64,000 nucleotides of DNA from Piezodorus guildinii (GCA_023052935.1 CM041297.1:89321521-89385520); one strand, 5' to 3'. Positions 1 to 11,657 are shown, counted from the first letter of the stretch. Program-made: numbers and translations. Notes: generated by a model from the sequence alone, not told the origin.

Positions 1-319
1 TTCAAAGACGCAATTTTAAAATATTAACAAGATATTACACTGATGCTCTTAAGAGGAAGTGCTAGGATCTCCTGAACTGTGATTTTCCCTCTACTAAGAG
101 ACATGATTGAGGAGATAATAGGGGGGGGGCTGGAAAAGGATCACCAGGAGTTTCCCAGGTTGATCGTAAATATTTTATATAGGTATGCTTGCATTTAAGA
201 CGTTCATTTGTTTATAGTTTTCATTTCATTTAAATTGCTTCTTCTATTTTGTTATAACATCATTTTGCTTTTTATGTATGAAAATAAAATCTAAAAGTAG
301 TATTTCTAATAATTATATT

Positions 320-421
<102 letters not shown>

Positions 422-437
422 TGTAATGTTAGTGAAT

Positions 438-1216
438 AAAAAATCTGGTACGGGCAACACACTACTATCACTTACCACGACTGTTAAAATCAATTAAATA
501 TACTTTAATTTTATTTTAATAAAACGTGTATTAATTTTCGTTGGAAACATAATTCCGATATCTAACTATATTGAATTGTTAATCAGAAATAAGTTTATTC
601 TCTATTCGTCACTTTATATTACATTTTGCAACTTTGTGTATAAAATAACATTTTTACTAAAATCTTTCTCTTTCCGTATATTAGACGTCTCTTTACTGTT
701 CTCATTATCAAAAAACCGAAATTCACATACAAAAATATTTTTTTCTCTTTAATCCCTTTATAGTTGATCATCAAATTCGTCCAACTTGTATATTTAACCG
801 TCCCTCGTCAATGTCATTAATATGATATGGTTTATATTTGGAATGTACAATATTAAAGGAAGTTTAGAAGAAGAAAATTTAAAATATCGGCAATCCAGCC
901 CTGTTAATACATGATGTCAAAGCTCATTAAATTTTGCATCAATATAGTACGTTAAATCGTTAAAGCTGTTGTTGAGGAAATCGTAAAAAGATGTCATTTC
1001 GGGCGTATATTTGTCTTAAATATGAAATTTCAATTTCGTACGAGTTTTTCTCTAGACTTACCATACAAACACACACACTTTTTTTCGGAAGTTGGTCATT
1101 GGGACTCAGGGGATCCTAAGAGGTGTATTTCCGTTTAAAACTGGAATTCGATAATTTTCACGATACCAATACTTTCACTTACAATATATTTCATATATAG
1201 GTAAGTGAAAGTAAAA
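438..1216 (-). mobile_element. 0.85-kb interspersed element, copy A
   Basis: This is the first of at least nine copies of one family in the window. In this orientation it opens with a TCTGGT.CGGGCAACAC end (444 on), followed by a motif matching ACTTTCACTTAC. It closes with a stem-loop made of ACTTTCACTTAC, TA-rich DNA and GTAAGTGAAAGT at about 1170-1212. The interior shares blocks with copies at 16.5, 32, 41.7, 42.6, 49.7, 55.7 and 56.6 kb, including a CACACA tract near 1068 and the CGTTTTAGGGTC-like block near 1110. There is no coding capacity. The family is unnamed here; the layout suggests a Helentron-derived (HINE/DINE-1-like) element or a MITE. Confidence 0.8.
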
Positions 1217-1925
1217 CAGATTTTAACTGATTATTACCACACACATCTTGTCAACAATCAACGGAAGAAATATAAATGGAATGTTCTGAAAAATAAATTT
1301 TAATCTGAGATCTTACAGATGAGATTCGGGTTTTTATCGTATTATTTCTTTGAGGAAACAGGCTGCATCACAATCAACTTATCTACACAAGGAAACGATG
1401 GTTTCTTTTCTAGTATTCAGTCGATGCGCTGGATTCGGGTATTGGACGTTCCACATTCCTTCTATGAATACCAAATTCGTTCGATTGAAAAAATTCTTTC
1501 TCTCTGTAAACGTTTACTACAACTTTCATCGAATCACTTAGCACGTGACTGTTTTACGCGAAGGTTTACAGAAGGTCGACAGGCGAGCTTTTGATCTGTT
1601 ACGATAACAATCAATGTCCTAAATACGACGAACCACAACATCTGTTTATCAGCTAGTACTTGCAGAAGGCTGGGTCGAGCGTGTCCCTCCGGCCTAGTAG
1701 TCGGACAACACAGTTAATTGGGTTTTGGTGTTCCCAGTGGTAGCCTTTAGATAGGTTGACACTGTGGTTAGACATCTCACAGAAGGGGAAATTCAATTTC
1801 GCGTAAATCGTACTTGAGGCTCCCGCAAGAACCAATTGATTACTCTTCTTGTGTTGATTTTGGCTCTAACTACTTTCAGAATTTACAATTTCTGAGGTAA
1901 AAAAAAAATTTAATTTAATTCAGGC
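1217..1925. other. No recognised gene
   Basis: A 91-codon open frame (1319-1594, plus) and a 60-codon frame (1653-1835, minus) lie here. Neither resembles a family I recognise or has supporting splice signals. Base composition is slightly more GC-rich at 1640-1830 than in the surroundings, so an old repeat or exon relic cannot be excluded. Confidence 0.4.
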
Positions 1926-1940
1926 AGTCATATACAGGGA

Positions 1941-2263
1941 GGGAGCGGCGTGGTCTAGTGGATAGAGCACTAGTCTGCTGTGCTCCGGGTCCTGGGTTCG
2001 AATCTCGGCTGTGGCAGAAATATTATTTATTCTGTTAATTCAGTCGGGGGGCAGCCCTAGGGTATGGAGACCCTCCTGGGGCAGACCCAGCCTCTATAAA
2101 GTGGGTATCCAAATTAATTGGGGAAAAACCTGGCGGCTGAGAGTGATTAAGGCCTAATCACCTCATTGCACTGACGTTGGCCTAGAAACAGTACGAATCT
2201 CTATATGTACTGAGCCCAAGACTCTTCATGGGTTGTAGTGGTACAGGTAAAAAAAAAAAAAAA
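1941..2263 (+). mobile_element. tRNA-derived SINE, family 1, complete copy
   Basis: The 5' part is a tRNA-like head with an A box (GTGGTCTAGTGGATAGAGC) and a B box (GGGTTCGAATC), the internal RNA polymerase III promoter. The body of about 240 bp is shared with the copies at 7897-8211 and 25619-25912. It ends in a poly-A tail. A 15-bp target-site duplication AGTCATATACAGGGA flanks it at 1926-1940 and 2264-2278, which fixes the ends. It depends on a LINE for mobility. Confidence 0.95.
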
Positions 2264-2278
2264 AGTCATATACAGGGA

Positions 2279-2807
2279 CTGCCGATAGAAGCGAAAACGT
2301 TTTTTTAAATTCACGATTTCCACTAGAGTTTTGTTGTAAAAATAGATTATGTTGGGAATGTATGTTTTGTTATTATTGTTTCATTTAATTGTAAAACATC
2401 ATCATCTTGTAGAATTGTATCTTTAATCGTGCCATAGTAATCTGAATGTGACTGTAGACTGTAGTTGGAATGGTGGCACACATACACATTTTTTTGATGG
2501 ATCTACCATTTGTATTATGGAAATTCGGATATTCTGTGAAAGAATTAAATTTTGTCTTTATCGTTAACTTATTTATCTCTCTTTATATTTACGACCCTTA
2601 ATTTTCTCTTCACCTTGAATTTAGGCATTGTAATTTGAATTATTCTCTGTACGATTTAAATATTTAAAGTAAGATCATCATGATTTTACTTCGTATGTTT
2701 AAATATTTTCATGCAAAGTAAAGTTTTAATAATATTTACAAATATACGTATTTTAGTGTCAAGAGAATCAATATATTCATTATATGAACTATATATACAG
2801 TAAAAGG
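2279..2807. other. AT-rich spacer, nothing recognised
   Basis: No coding frame, repeat match within the window or RNA-like signal was seen here. Confidence 0.5.
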
Positions 2808-3470
2808 TTTTTTTCTTTAGAAATAATTCTTTATTAAGTAATATTACAATCAGTCCAATTTAGGACATTTTTAATAGTGATCAAGTACAACGTTCATACT
2901 ACATTCACACGATATATACAAAACAATAACTTTATAAAATAATAATAAAATATACATATATACAAAACAAAATCAATAAAAATATATACAAATGTCACTC
3001 ATACAATTCTCAAGCATACAGCACTTGAGTGGAGAATCTAGCCAATGCTAGAACTCCAATATACATGTTACAAGAGGTCTCGAGGCCACTGCCGTTTCAA
3101 GCTTCTAGGAGGATGGTAAGGATGTGTGGAGCTGGATAAGGATTGAGCTAGGGGATTAGGGTGATGGATAAGGTTCTGATGGAATTTGGAGAATTTTGAT
3201 GGTATAAGGTCTAAAATAAATAGAATATTTAGGTCGCGGTGTAAGGTATGGTTGGATACATAATAAGGAGCATTAACTATTGTTCGGAGAACTTTGGGCT
3301 GGAAGGATTGAATGCGTTTGATGTTAGAAAATTTGGCTGTCCCACAGTCAAGTCCGTAGGTCCAGATAGGTTTCAGTACTGTCTTGTATATTAGCAGTTT
3401 GTTTTCGATAAGACAGTAAAAGGTATGTTCTAAAATATAGTTTACCATGTCTTTAATCATTTCATATGTA
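2808..3470 (-). pseudogene. Jockey-like LINE 3' fragment (subfamily J1)
   Basis: A 5'-truncated non-LTR retrotransposon. The minus-strand frame at 3068-3460 encodes the reverse-transcriptase thumb and C-terminus, with the block IWTYGLDCGTAKFSNIKRIQ, then QPKVLRTIVNAPYYV, HRDLNI and the terminal RQWPRDLL typical of Jockey-clade polymerases. The 3' UTR runs down to the A-rich end near 2808. The catalytic palm and endonuclease are missing. A more complete relative is at 25.2-26.7 kb. Confidence 0.85.
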
Positions 3471-3719
3471 ACTGTGTGCCGATATTACACTGGTATCGAT
3501 AACGTTCACGGAAATTGTGAAAAAGTGAACAGGTATACACAGACCGCTGCGCAAGTACCAGTTGGTAACGAAATCAAATCAGTTAAACCCCCACCAAAAT
3601 TCGCATAACGGCCTAAAGAAGTTTTCACTTCAAAAATTGGTAATAAGAAATAATATATTTACTTTCTGGACCATGAGGAATTCGACACAATAGGCAATAA
3701 AGAAATAATATAAAATGAT

Positions 3720-4362
3720 AATTACTTCTAATATAAAAAATGACTGTCTAACTATAAATCTGAGGAGTCTAAAGTAGTTGTATTTCACAAATCTCCCAGA
3801 ATCAAGAAGCATATACCATTATATTGGCATAATGAAAAACTAGAATACACTAAGACTTATACATACTTAGGAGTTACATTTAGTTCTTCCGGCATTTTTT
3901 ATGACGCTTCCAAAGTATTTATTCACAAAGGCTAGTCGCAAGTGCCAAAGTGCTATAAATTCTCAGGAAAGAAAGGAGTGATAATTAGGAAACGAAAACT
4001 ACTCTTTTTAATTCTATTTTTAATTCTATAGCAACGTTTTTATATGCCTTCAGAAGTTAGGGGTCTAAGATACTGGAAATCAATCGAACCTGTGCAACAG
4101 GCAATTTATTCAAACATCTTTATTGGCCAATGAATACATCTAATTACATTGTCCGCCTTGAAAACAGTCAAGATTATAATTCCCAAGAGAATTATTAACA
4201 ATTGGACGAAATTGTTACTAAGTCAGAAGATAGGTTGCCTAAACTGGCTGATATTCCTTGATTCAATGAAAGCGGACGATAAATGCAAATGCAACCTTTG
4301 GATTAACTAAAAAACGTGTGGGTATTGTACAGTGATGTTAAGTGGCAAAAAAAAAAAAAAAG
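3720..4362 (+). pseudogene. Decayed non-LTR reverse transcriptase fragment
   Basis: Plus-strand translation gives broken stretches typical of a LINE reverse transcriptase after the palm: VVFHKSPRIKK, then YTYLGVTFSSSG (the YLGV-type block) and later SNYIVRLENSQD-like and LPKLADI-like pieces with frameshifts and stops. It ends in a poly-A stretch at about 4347-4362. The clade is unclear; it is not the Jockey-like family that dominates the window. Confidence 0.6.
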
Positions 4363-5090
4363 AAAGGAGATTGAATTCAATTTTTAGATATAAAACATAG
4401 ACAGTATTTGATATTAGTATAGTAGTATTGGTAATCGTTACGAATTCTCCTAACAGTTAGAAACAAAATTTAGGAAACATTAAAAATTTCAGGTCATGAA
4501 TAAAAACCGGATAAAAAAAAAATCACAATGTTTTTATTTTAGTATAAAGAGACAGGTGAAAAGCAGCAGAGAAAAACAAAATGATATACTTTAACAAATA
4601 CAATATCTCATTCTTGAATTCTTTCGGTGTTTTACATGTAAGTTGGCGTTCGAAAACCGTTATTAGATTTTATAATTTTTGCCACTAATATATACAAAAT
4701 AATGTAAGAAACAGGTATTAAATAAAAAATATAGAAAAATTCCGTATTTGTTCTATTCCTCGAAACTGGTAGAGCATGGTGTTATTTCCTCCTGAAATTC
4801 CAGAAGAACGATGACCGAAAAAAGTATTTGATTATACTCCCATAGAAGAAGAAAAAGAGGGTGCAGAGGAAGGAATATGGAGGGTTCTCAGAGGGAATGT
4901 TGACCAGAGGTCTCTTCAGATGGGTTAGGGGCGATCGGGTCAGATGAAAAAACTTTTAGCCAATAAATATAACTCTTATTCCAAGCAAATAAAATTTGCA
5001 AAGTGATTCTCAAGTTTTAATAAAAAAATATTCTGAAAAGATTCGCTATAATTAATTACTATTGACCGCCTATATTTAATGGAATTTAAA
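4363..5090. other. No recognised gene
   Basis: AT-rich sequence. A purine-rich stretch at 4840-4930 (GAAGAAGAAAAAGAGG and following) may be the end of a decayed LINE but has no readable domain. Confidence 0.4.
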
Positions 5091-5097
5091 TTAAAAT

Positions 5098-5386
5098 GTT
5101 TGTTTGTTTATTTATTTAACGTCTCTTTATGCTACTGTGGCTAATTGCACGATAATACAGTGGGAGTCCTAAAATTTGTCTATGCAGGTTTAATTAGAAT
5201 AGGAATATTTAACGAGTACCAGACATCGCACAGGCTCGGAACCACCTTTTACCGTCCCCTCCGAAGGACAGCATAACTAAGGATTTTTTACTTCCATTAA
5301 AAAATCCTAGGGCCACCTGCAGGTTTGCACCCGGGACCTTTGGCATAGAAAGCTGTTTTGCTAGCTATCCACAGGTAACCCCTAAA
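5098..5386 (-). mobile_element. tRNA-derived SINE, family 2 (diverged copy)
   Basis: Reverse complement of the family best seen at 48252-48535. The B box appears inverted as GGTTTGCACCCGGG and the A box as CTAGCTATCCACAG near 5370. The body contains the inverted blocks AAAAAATCCTAGGGCC and CGTCCCCTCCGAAGGA. The 3' tail is the GTTTGTTTATTTATTTAACG side near 5100. Confidence 0.88.
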
Positions 5387-5474
5387 TTCAAATGTTATTT
5401 CTATCCAACTAGAGCTAATCGTGTTAAAATCATGTTTTGTTTTTTTTGAAGTTCGGATAATTTTTTATTTAATT

Positions 5475-5920
5475 ACTAGCTGACACGAACGACTTTATTC
5501 TGTCTTAACAATGAATATCACTACCGACAATAACAAACACGACAAAAAAAAAAAAAAAAAAATTGCGAAATTGGTCCAGACAGCAGGCCTTTATGCTGTG
5601 ATCAAGGGAAGTAGGGGTTCATTTTTATTTATTGTGAATAGATAGGGAGATTATTATTACATCAGAAAATTAAAGAAAACTTAACGAACATATTAATTTT
5701 TCTACAGTTCCTTCATTCTTTCTTTGAAACTTTTGTTTGTAACGTTTATATTTAATGTTTATATTAATTTAAAACTTAATGTTTTCTTTTATAAGAACCT
5801 TTCTTGATAATAACAAACACAACAAAGAAAGAGTTGGTGAAATCGGTCAAGCCGTTCACGTGTGATGCGAGGACCAAGGAAATAAGCGATTCATTTTTAT
5901 TTATATATATGATAGTGATC
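5475..5920 (+). repeat. Dispersed insect repeat, two fragments in tandem
   Basis: Two related pieces (about 5475-5665 and 5805-5920) share AATAACAAACAC.ACAA, then an AAATCGGTCAAGCCGTTCA-type block (5840-5862; in the first piece AAATTGGTCCAGAC), and end with TTCATTTTTATTTAT. This kind of sequence is common as the 3' portion of old insect interspersed repeats. I cannot assign its class. Confidence 0.6.
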
Positions 5921-6209
5921 ATTTTGGGTCTCAAATCCAACAGATTTCACTGATTACTGGTAGTGGTATTTATTATTTACTCGTTCATGTTACGTTTTTA
6001 GCTTATGGCTAATATATTGGTATGCATTGCGAATGTTTTTGCAATATTAATAAAGCAAATAAACTAAAAAAATAAAATAAAATAAATACAAATTTATATA
6101 CATTTGACCCAACTTAATATTTTAGATCATACATCAAAGAAACCAATAAGAAGTTTCTGATATTATATGAATCTTGGATTTCCACATCCAAGATATAATT
6201 TCAAGTTAT
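5921..6209. other. AT-rich spacer
   Basis: No feature recognised. Confidence 0.4.
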
Positions 6210-6610
6210 AAATATTTCGGATCGGAAAGAAACCCCGAAGGATAATGAGGAAACTAGAGTTGGACAGCGATTAGAGCAGGTTAAAAATTTAAAATATCTG
6301 GGAGCTCATCTCAATGATAATGGCTATACGAGTATAGTTTGGACATCTTCTAAGGATGGATCCGGAGAGGAGTGCCAGGAAGAAGTATGAGACCCGCACA
6401 GAGGGAAAAAGGCCCAGAGGAAGACGGTGTAAAGGAAGCATGCAGGAGGCGCGGGATAGACTGGAATAGGAGAATGGAGTTGGCACAGGAAAGAGATATA
6501 TGGGCAAGACTCTACAGGCAGGATCCTCACATTAAACAGTGGTAGAAGAGGAAACGATGATGAAATATTTCTGTAATCTGCGTCTGGCCTCAAATTTAGT
6601 GTAATATAAT
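6210..6610 (+). pseudogene. Decayed non-LTR reverse transcriptase fragment
   Basis: Plus-strand translation contains VKNLKYLGAHLNDNGYT (the YLG block after the RT palm). After a gap it continues with a basic C-terminal stretch readable as GRPRGR..K followed by RDIWARLYRQDPH. Frameshifts break it. It resembles RTE/R4-type LINE C-termini more than the Jockey-like copies, but the clade is not resolved. Confidence 0.55.
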
Positions 6611-7370
6611 GATATATTCATAGCATAATATACTGGCCAACAAAACATAAAAATAATGACTGTTTAAAGAAAAAAAACATAACATATAAACTACGTAAAT
6701 TTTCATAAAACTGGTCTATTCCGATCTATGAGTCCCAATGAATACTCTCATATCCCATATAAAAAAAACCCAGTAGTCACTCATAAAATATACAATACAT
6801 TTTATCAAATCATTACAACGAAACCAGATTAAAATACTTCTTAAAATTACAGAAATAAAGATAACTTTTGAAATTGTTGGAAGTACTACAAATATTTTTG
6901 ATGGCAGAGTTAATTAATTTCTATTTGAAAAAAAAAAAGAAAAAACTTCGCTCACCACAGAAACGGATAGATGATAAAATTCTTAAGCTCACAGCCAAAC
7001 TTTCAAAAATTTGCCTTAGATTAGTTTTGTTAAGTTGACGAAGCTCCCCTTTACTTGAGAGTAAGAACCTTTAAAGTTTTTAATTAGTTTGATATTCCTA
7101 AAAAGCTAAATCCTGTTTATCTTCTTTTTTTGAAAAAATATTTTTCTTAGGTATTAACATTTCTCAAACAAAAAAATAAAGGTTAATTTCAAATAAATAT
7201 TTAATAACTCATCAAAGATGAATAGTGTTATATTAGATTAAATAAATTTAAAATAAAAAAATAATAACTTCTTATACATTTTTTTAAATTTTTTTATATA
7301 GTTATGTAATTTATGTAAATTAAATGTAAGTCACTTAACCATCCCATTGTTGTTGACTGACGCCTTCTCA
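6611..7370. other. AT-rich spacer, nothing recognised
   Basis: No coding or repeat structure seen beyond homopolymer-rich sequence. Confidence 0.45.
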
Positions 7371-7374
7371 GCTC

Positions 7375-7485
7375 GCACAACCACCCTGAAGAAGGCCTAT
7401 AATTTAGGCCGAAACGTCGGCACCAATAAATTAAGTTTACGCTTAATTGTGTGTTAAATTGACTGCACCCTGAACCAACTTCTCT
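7375..7485 (+). ncRNA. Hammerhead-like motif (repeat remnant)
   Basis: Contains CTGAAGA, then a hairpin GGCCTATAATTTAGGCC, then GAAAC (7391-7419). That order matches the conserved hammerhead core CUGANGA, stem II, GAAAC. Such motifs are known from Penelope-like retroelements and retrozymes. A convincing stem III and cleavage site are not evident, so activity is doubtful. Related motifs occur at 9.2, 16.0, 17.8, 18.5 and 54.7 kb. Confidence 0.4.
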
Positions 7486-7896
7486 AATATATACACACAG
7501 TCAACCATTGTCACTTCATAAAACTAATTTAATTTAATGCATAGCTAAAATAAAATTTCGACATTTTAGGTTTAAAGTTACCGCATCGGATCAGCAATAT
7601 AAGATCCATATTATTAAAACCGATAGATGTAAGTGATAAAACAAGCTGTGAGGAAAAATATTTTTCAAAAATTGAAATTTAATATTAAACAGAACGTAAT
7701 AAAAGGCACCACTATCGCATTACAATCAGATTGGAGTTCATCCAAAATACAAATTAGATTTCTCACTGAAGTAATAAATATTTAAAGGTTAATTTCCGCT
7801 TTATAAAAGGATAATAACTAAATTCAACTTATTATCTTACAGTATGACAGAATTATGATATAATGGCTTTTAATTATTATATTAAGTAAGCAATTA

Positions 7897-8211
7897 AAAA
7901 AAAATCCTGTACCACTACAACCCATGAAGGGTCTTGGGCTCTGTACATATAGAGATTCGTACTGTTTCTAGGCCAACGGCAGTGCAATGAGGTGATTAGG
8001 CCTTAATCACGCTCAGCCGCCAGGTTTTTCCCCAATTAATTTGGGTACCCACTTTATAAAGGCTGGGTCTGCCCCAGGAGGGTCTCCATACCCTAGGGTC
8101 GCCCACCGACTGAATTAACAGAATAAATAATATTCTGCCCCAGGCGGGATTCGAACCCAGGACCCGGAGCACAGCAGACTAGTGCTCTATCCACTAGACC
8201 ACGCCGCTCTC
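7897..8211 (-). mobile_element. tRNA-derived SINE, family 1, complete copy
   Basis: Inverted relative to the copy at 1941. The B box reads GATTCGAACCC and the A box CTCTATCCACTAGACCAC at the right end. The poly-A tail (as T on the minus strand) is at the left. Imperfect target-site duplications TAAGTAAGCAATTA and TAAGTAATCAATTA lie at 7883-7896 and 8212-8225. The two mismatched positions suggest moderate age. Confidence 0.93.
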
Positions 8212-8394
8212 TAAGTAATCAATTATATCATAAAAAGAAGTTTAATTAACGAATGTTATTGTTAATTATTGTTTTTTTTGTGTTTTTTTTTTTTAATTTC
8301 CTTTATTTGACATGAAAACAATAATTCAATTAATCCCAAATAATACTGCAATAGTTTAAGCCTATGAGAATTTACATTACCTTTTAAGGTATTT

Positions 8395-8885
8395 AAGGTT
8401 GAACATTCTTAAGTCCACATATGTGGTGGTTGGAACTACAATCCTGAGTGGTGGTGCAATATTTCTGAAGAAGGGGTTGGCACAGGCCCTTAGCCCATCA
8501 AAGAACTTGTGCCTCCGACCTATGTACTCACGACACTGGGTAGCTGGTACTTCACGTGAATGTTTCTATTTCTTGCTTTTTGAAGCGAAGGACCGCGGAC
8601 GATCCGCCGGAGGAAGTTTATGGTAGCTCTGCAGACTTTGGAGAGTCGTGTTAAAAATATAGCGAAACAGTGGTTCACCATAGAGCAGGGTAGGCTTGAT
8701 ATTGACTTTATAAATCTGAAGTTTCAGATGTAAGGAGACGTCAGCAGATAGTAGAGCCTATGCGTCTTTGATCGAGCCAATTTCAATCTCTCCCGAACGT
8801 GACTGGAGGAGGTAAGATGTATGGCCAATGTCACGCCCAGGTAGAGCATGTTGTGGCAAACAGGTACGTTCTTGTTATGTTAATT
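8395..8885 (-). pseudogene. Non-LTR reverse transcriptase thumb fragment
   Basis: The reverse strand reads, with frameshifts, as a LINE polymerase after the palm: KTHRLYYLLTS, IYKVNIKPTLLYGEPLF (the thumb block 'IKPTLLYGEPLF'), then LQSLQS and PPADRPRSFASK. A similar but distinct fragment lies at 23.6-24.1 kb. No catalytic palm is present. Confidence 0.6.
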
Positions 8886-9079
8886 ATTCCTACGTACAAG
8901 TTATTTTTTATACATTTTTATACAAATGAATAGACCAGGATTAAAAATTACGGGTACAATAAATATACATGAATGTTAATAGCTTAGGTAGTCAGAGCAG
9001 CAATAAAATAATAAATCTATTTAAGTTAGTATAGCCTTCTACGGTATTAAAACAATGACACCAACAGATGACCAATGGA

Positions 9080-9250
9080 AAATTCAGAAGAAAAGTAGTG
9101 AGGGTGTCAGTCGAGTAAGAAAACAGTGACATAGTGTTAACCATTTATAGCTTTTCCAACGTTTCAGCCTGGATTGTAGGTCATCATAGGACACAATGTA
9201 ATATTAAAATGTAGCAGACCTTTCCTAATATCTTATATTATCAGCACTTG
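9080..9250 (-). ncRNA. Hammerhead-like repeat remnant
   Basis: The minus strand contains ATGATGACCTACAATCCAGG followed by CTGAAACGTTGG (9165-9200). The copy at 18.45-18.55 kb has CCTGATGGCCTACAATGCG then TTGAAACTTTGG, so both derive from one repeat. The (C)TGATGA, hairpin, GAAAC order again resembles a hammerhead core. No flanking gene is visible. Confidence 0.3.
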
Positions 9251-9900
9251 CCAGTTTGTATCTAAAGAAAAACCAAACATACAGTATCTAGGTATTTCTG
9301 ATGGCTTTCCTGAAGCTTTGAAATCTTTGATAATTTGTCGATTTTCTTTGAATGTTGATGATCACAGCGTTCGTACTGGAGACCACCCATTCACCACCAT
9401 CACATCTACATTTCATACATATCAACACTTACCTCAAACATTTAACTGTTACTTAACATTTGCTAAAGAACTGATGTTTGAGTTATGAGTCCCAAATGTA
9501 AAAAAACAAAACATGAAAACTATTAAATGGACTGCTACATCTCCTCTATACTCAATAAAGTATTAAGTTTCCGCCAGAACATAAGAATATCTACAGTTAC
9601 TTAAAATAAGAAAATATGATGTGACCCAGCATCTAGGAACGTCCTGTTTTCAGCCAACAAAAGCAAAATGAGAAAGCAACTTCTCAGCATAAAGTACGCT
9701 ATAGAAAGATCAATCGAAGTATCGGGTTGTAAAATAAGTTTGTTTGTTTTTTTCAATATTTAAATTCAATCCTCTCTGCCTTTATAAAATCATGTTCACT
9801 TGTTCAATAATGATTACATATTCTAAACAAGAGTTAGTTATGGTGCTTTTATGCATCAGTTTTAACCGAGATTCCTTATCTTTGAGATGTATTTTGCATG
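9251..9900. other. No recognised gene
   Basis: AT-rich sequence without readable domains. The short open frame at 9744-9989 only enters the Jockey-like fragment at its end. Confidence 0.4.
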
Positions 9901-10350
9901 CTCAAAATGGAAGAGAAAAAAAATTTATTTTCGTCATTTGGAATCCACCAAGCCATCACATTCCTCCTGCATCCAATCCTTGCAATTAAAATCCTTGCAA
10001 TCCAAAATCCTCCGAAAGATATTAAATGCTCTTTATTTTGTCACCAATAAAACTATCCTTGAAGACCTGAATATCCTATTAGTTGCAAAGTTAGATATAC
10101 CTCCGTTAATTCCAAACTACCAGCCCACTCAAACCCGCTTGTCCGTATCCTTTCATCTCCATCTATTCCCGATAATCCTCTGAGGTGAATAAAAAGAAGG
10201 TGGCCTCGAGACCTGCTAATGAAATAAACATTGAATTGCTACTGCTGGGTAGCTTCTTGACAAGAACTTATCAAGCCAATTGTTACTTTTTTCACATTTA
10301 CTTGTATTTTTTTCTATACAGTTGTAAATAACAATTAATAAATACATTAA
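9900..10350 (+). pseudogene. Jockey-like LINE 3' fragment (subfamily J2)
   Basis: A decayed 3' end of the dominant LINE. The frame at 9887-10183 contains LQSKILRKILNALYFVTNKT, then EDLNILLVAKLD, with frameshifts compared with better copies at 28.4 and 41 kb. The 3' UTR carries the family end ACAGTTGTAAAT followed by A-rich DNA at about 10320-10350. Confidence 0.85.
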
Positions 10351-10429
10351 AAAATATTTTTGTCATTTAATGATTTTTATTTCTGAAAAAAAAAAAAACA
10401 CGCGCTGAACAGACGGTTAATAAAATTCG

Positions 10430-10560
10430 CAGTGTGCATGGCGACGATGTCTTAGGAGAAAGCACCGTCTAAGTAGTTTTCTCGGTTCGGAATCGGAAAG
10501 AACGTTGGCAATGAAGCGCTTGTATCGTCCTTCAACTGTTCTAGGGGGACGGGATTAAAA
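10430..10560 (-). other. Unidentified coding-like fragment
   Basis: The minus strand has an uninterrupted stretch readable as RPPRTVEGRYKRFIANVLSD, then SEPRKLLRRCFLL and RHRRHAHCEFY before a stop. It is more GC-rich than its surroundings. The basic composition is compatible with the end of a transposon protein. I do not recognise the family, and it may be chance. Confidence 0.3.
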
Positions 10561-11522
10561 AAATACTTGCAATTTTAACATTTAATAGAAATCTAAATGG
10601 GTCATATATAACTGATTAAAAATATTTACATGAATCTGAATTTTTTTTTTTTTAAATCACCGGTAAAAAACGCCATAAACTTTTTTTACAATCCAACATA
10701 TTGAAATAGTAACAGTACAATTTCAATAATAAACATGGGACATCGAAAAAAAAAAAAAACTGAAAAAAAAAAAACGTCTCATTTTCCATGTGGACTTAAT
10801 AGGTGTATCAACTGAAGAAGAGGAAAATGAGATATATTTCAATAAACCTATGTTTTTGATATGAACGACATTCATTTACTGTTTGAAATTACTGTTGTAT
10901 TATATACCTAATTTTAAACATAATATATTATTATTGACTAATTTAAAAATTGAGATCGGGTATCTCAGATCAAGAGTCGATATAAAAAAAATAAATAAAA
11001 AAAGTGAAGATGCAAGTTAATTGAAACAGCACGGTGGACTTCATTAATAGCCGATTTTTCCACAAGATTGACCACGTAATTAAAAAATTCCGATTTTCTT
11101 TTGCCCTTCGGGTTTTTTCCCCCCACATTTAATTGAAAATGAGCTGTCTGAAATATTAGTGGTCCTTTTTAATATAAAAAAATGTAATTTAAAATCTCAA
11201 ATTCGATTTGCAAGTGCTCGAATCGCATCTGTGTTTATTTTAATCAGATTTAAATTATTTATAATAGTTCTGTTGTTGTTTTTTTAACACAGGAAAAAAT
11301 TCAGTCTGCTTGGTGGCCAGTAAAAAAGAAGTAATAAAAAAGTAATAAAATAGTTTTAAATATTCATTACTTAAACAAATAGTACTATTACTATATAACA
11401 AATAGATACAAATATTTAATTGTTTATTTGTTTACAAATCTGGTCTAATTTCTTCCTGTATTTCTCAGAAGCTAACTATTAATATCATTTTTTTTTTTTA
11501 AAAAGTAAAAGTTATTAATTAA
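10561..11522. other. AT-rich spacer
   Basis: Homopolymer-rich sequence without recognisable genes or repeats. Confidence 0.45.
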
Positions 11523-11657
11523 TTTGTAGCACTTGAGGGCGTGGTCCACGGGGCAACTGGCCAGCGAGAGGACGAGGCAGACCAGGAGCACGGCGAAGTG
11601 CGCCCACCTGTAGGCCAGGTAGCAAGTGCTCGGCTGGTTGGGGCCGCCGATGGATTT
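11523..11657 (-). other. Possible host exon of unknown gene (GC3-rich block)
   Basis: About 135 bp of GC-rich DNA in an AT-rich setting. In one minus-strand frame nearly every third codon position is G or C, a strong sign of coding. The peptide begins KSIGGPNQPSTCYLAYRW, continues with a hydrophobic run AHFAVLLVCLVLSLASC (a signal peptide or membrane segment), then PVDHALKCYK. The upstream edge reads TTTATTCAG, a plausible splice acceptor. The downstream edge lacks a good donor (GTGCTA at best). A gypsy pol fragment on the other strand begins at this acceptor. I do not recognise the protein. It could be an exon, a captured host fragment or, less likely, assembly contamination. Confidence 0.45.

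Noticed and set aside
1955..2020. tRNA gene suggested by A and B boxes (also at 8150, 25630, 31400, 48265, 59380)
   Set aside because: Each is the head of a SINE with body, tail and target duplication; the acceptor and anticodon stems do not form a clean tRNA.
6289..6593. Two minus frames with Pro/Ser-rich peptides
   Set aside because: The plus strand carries the YLG-type RT block; the minus frames are shadows.
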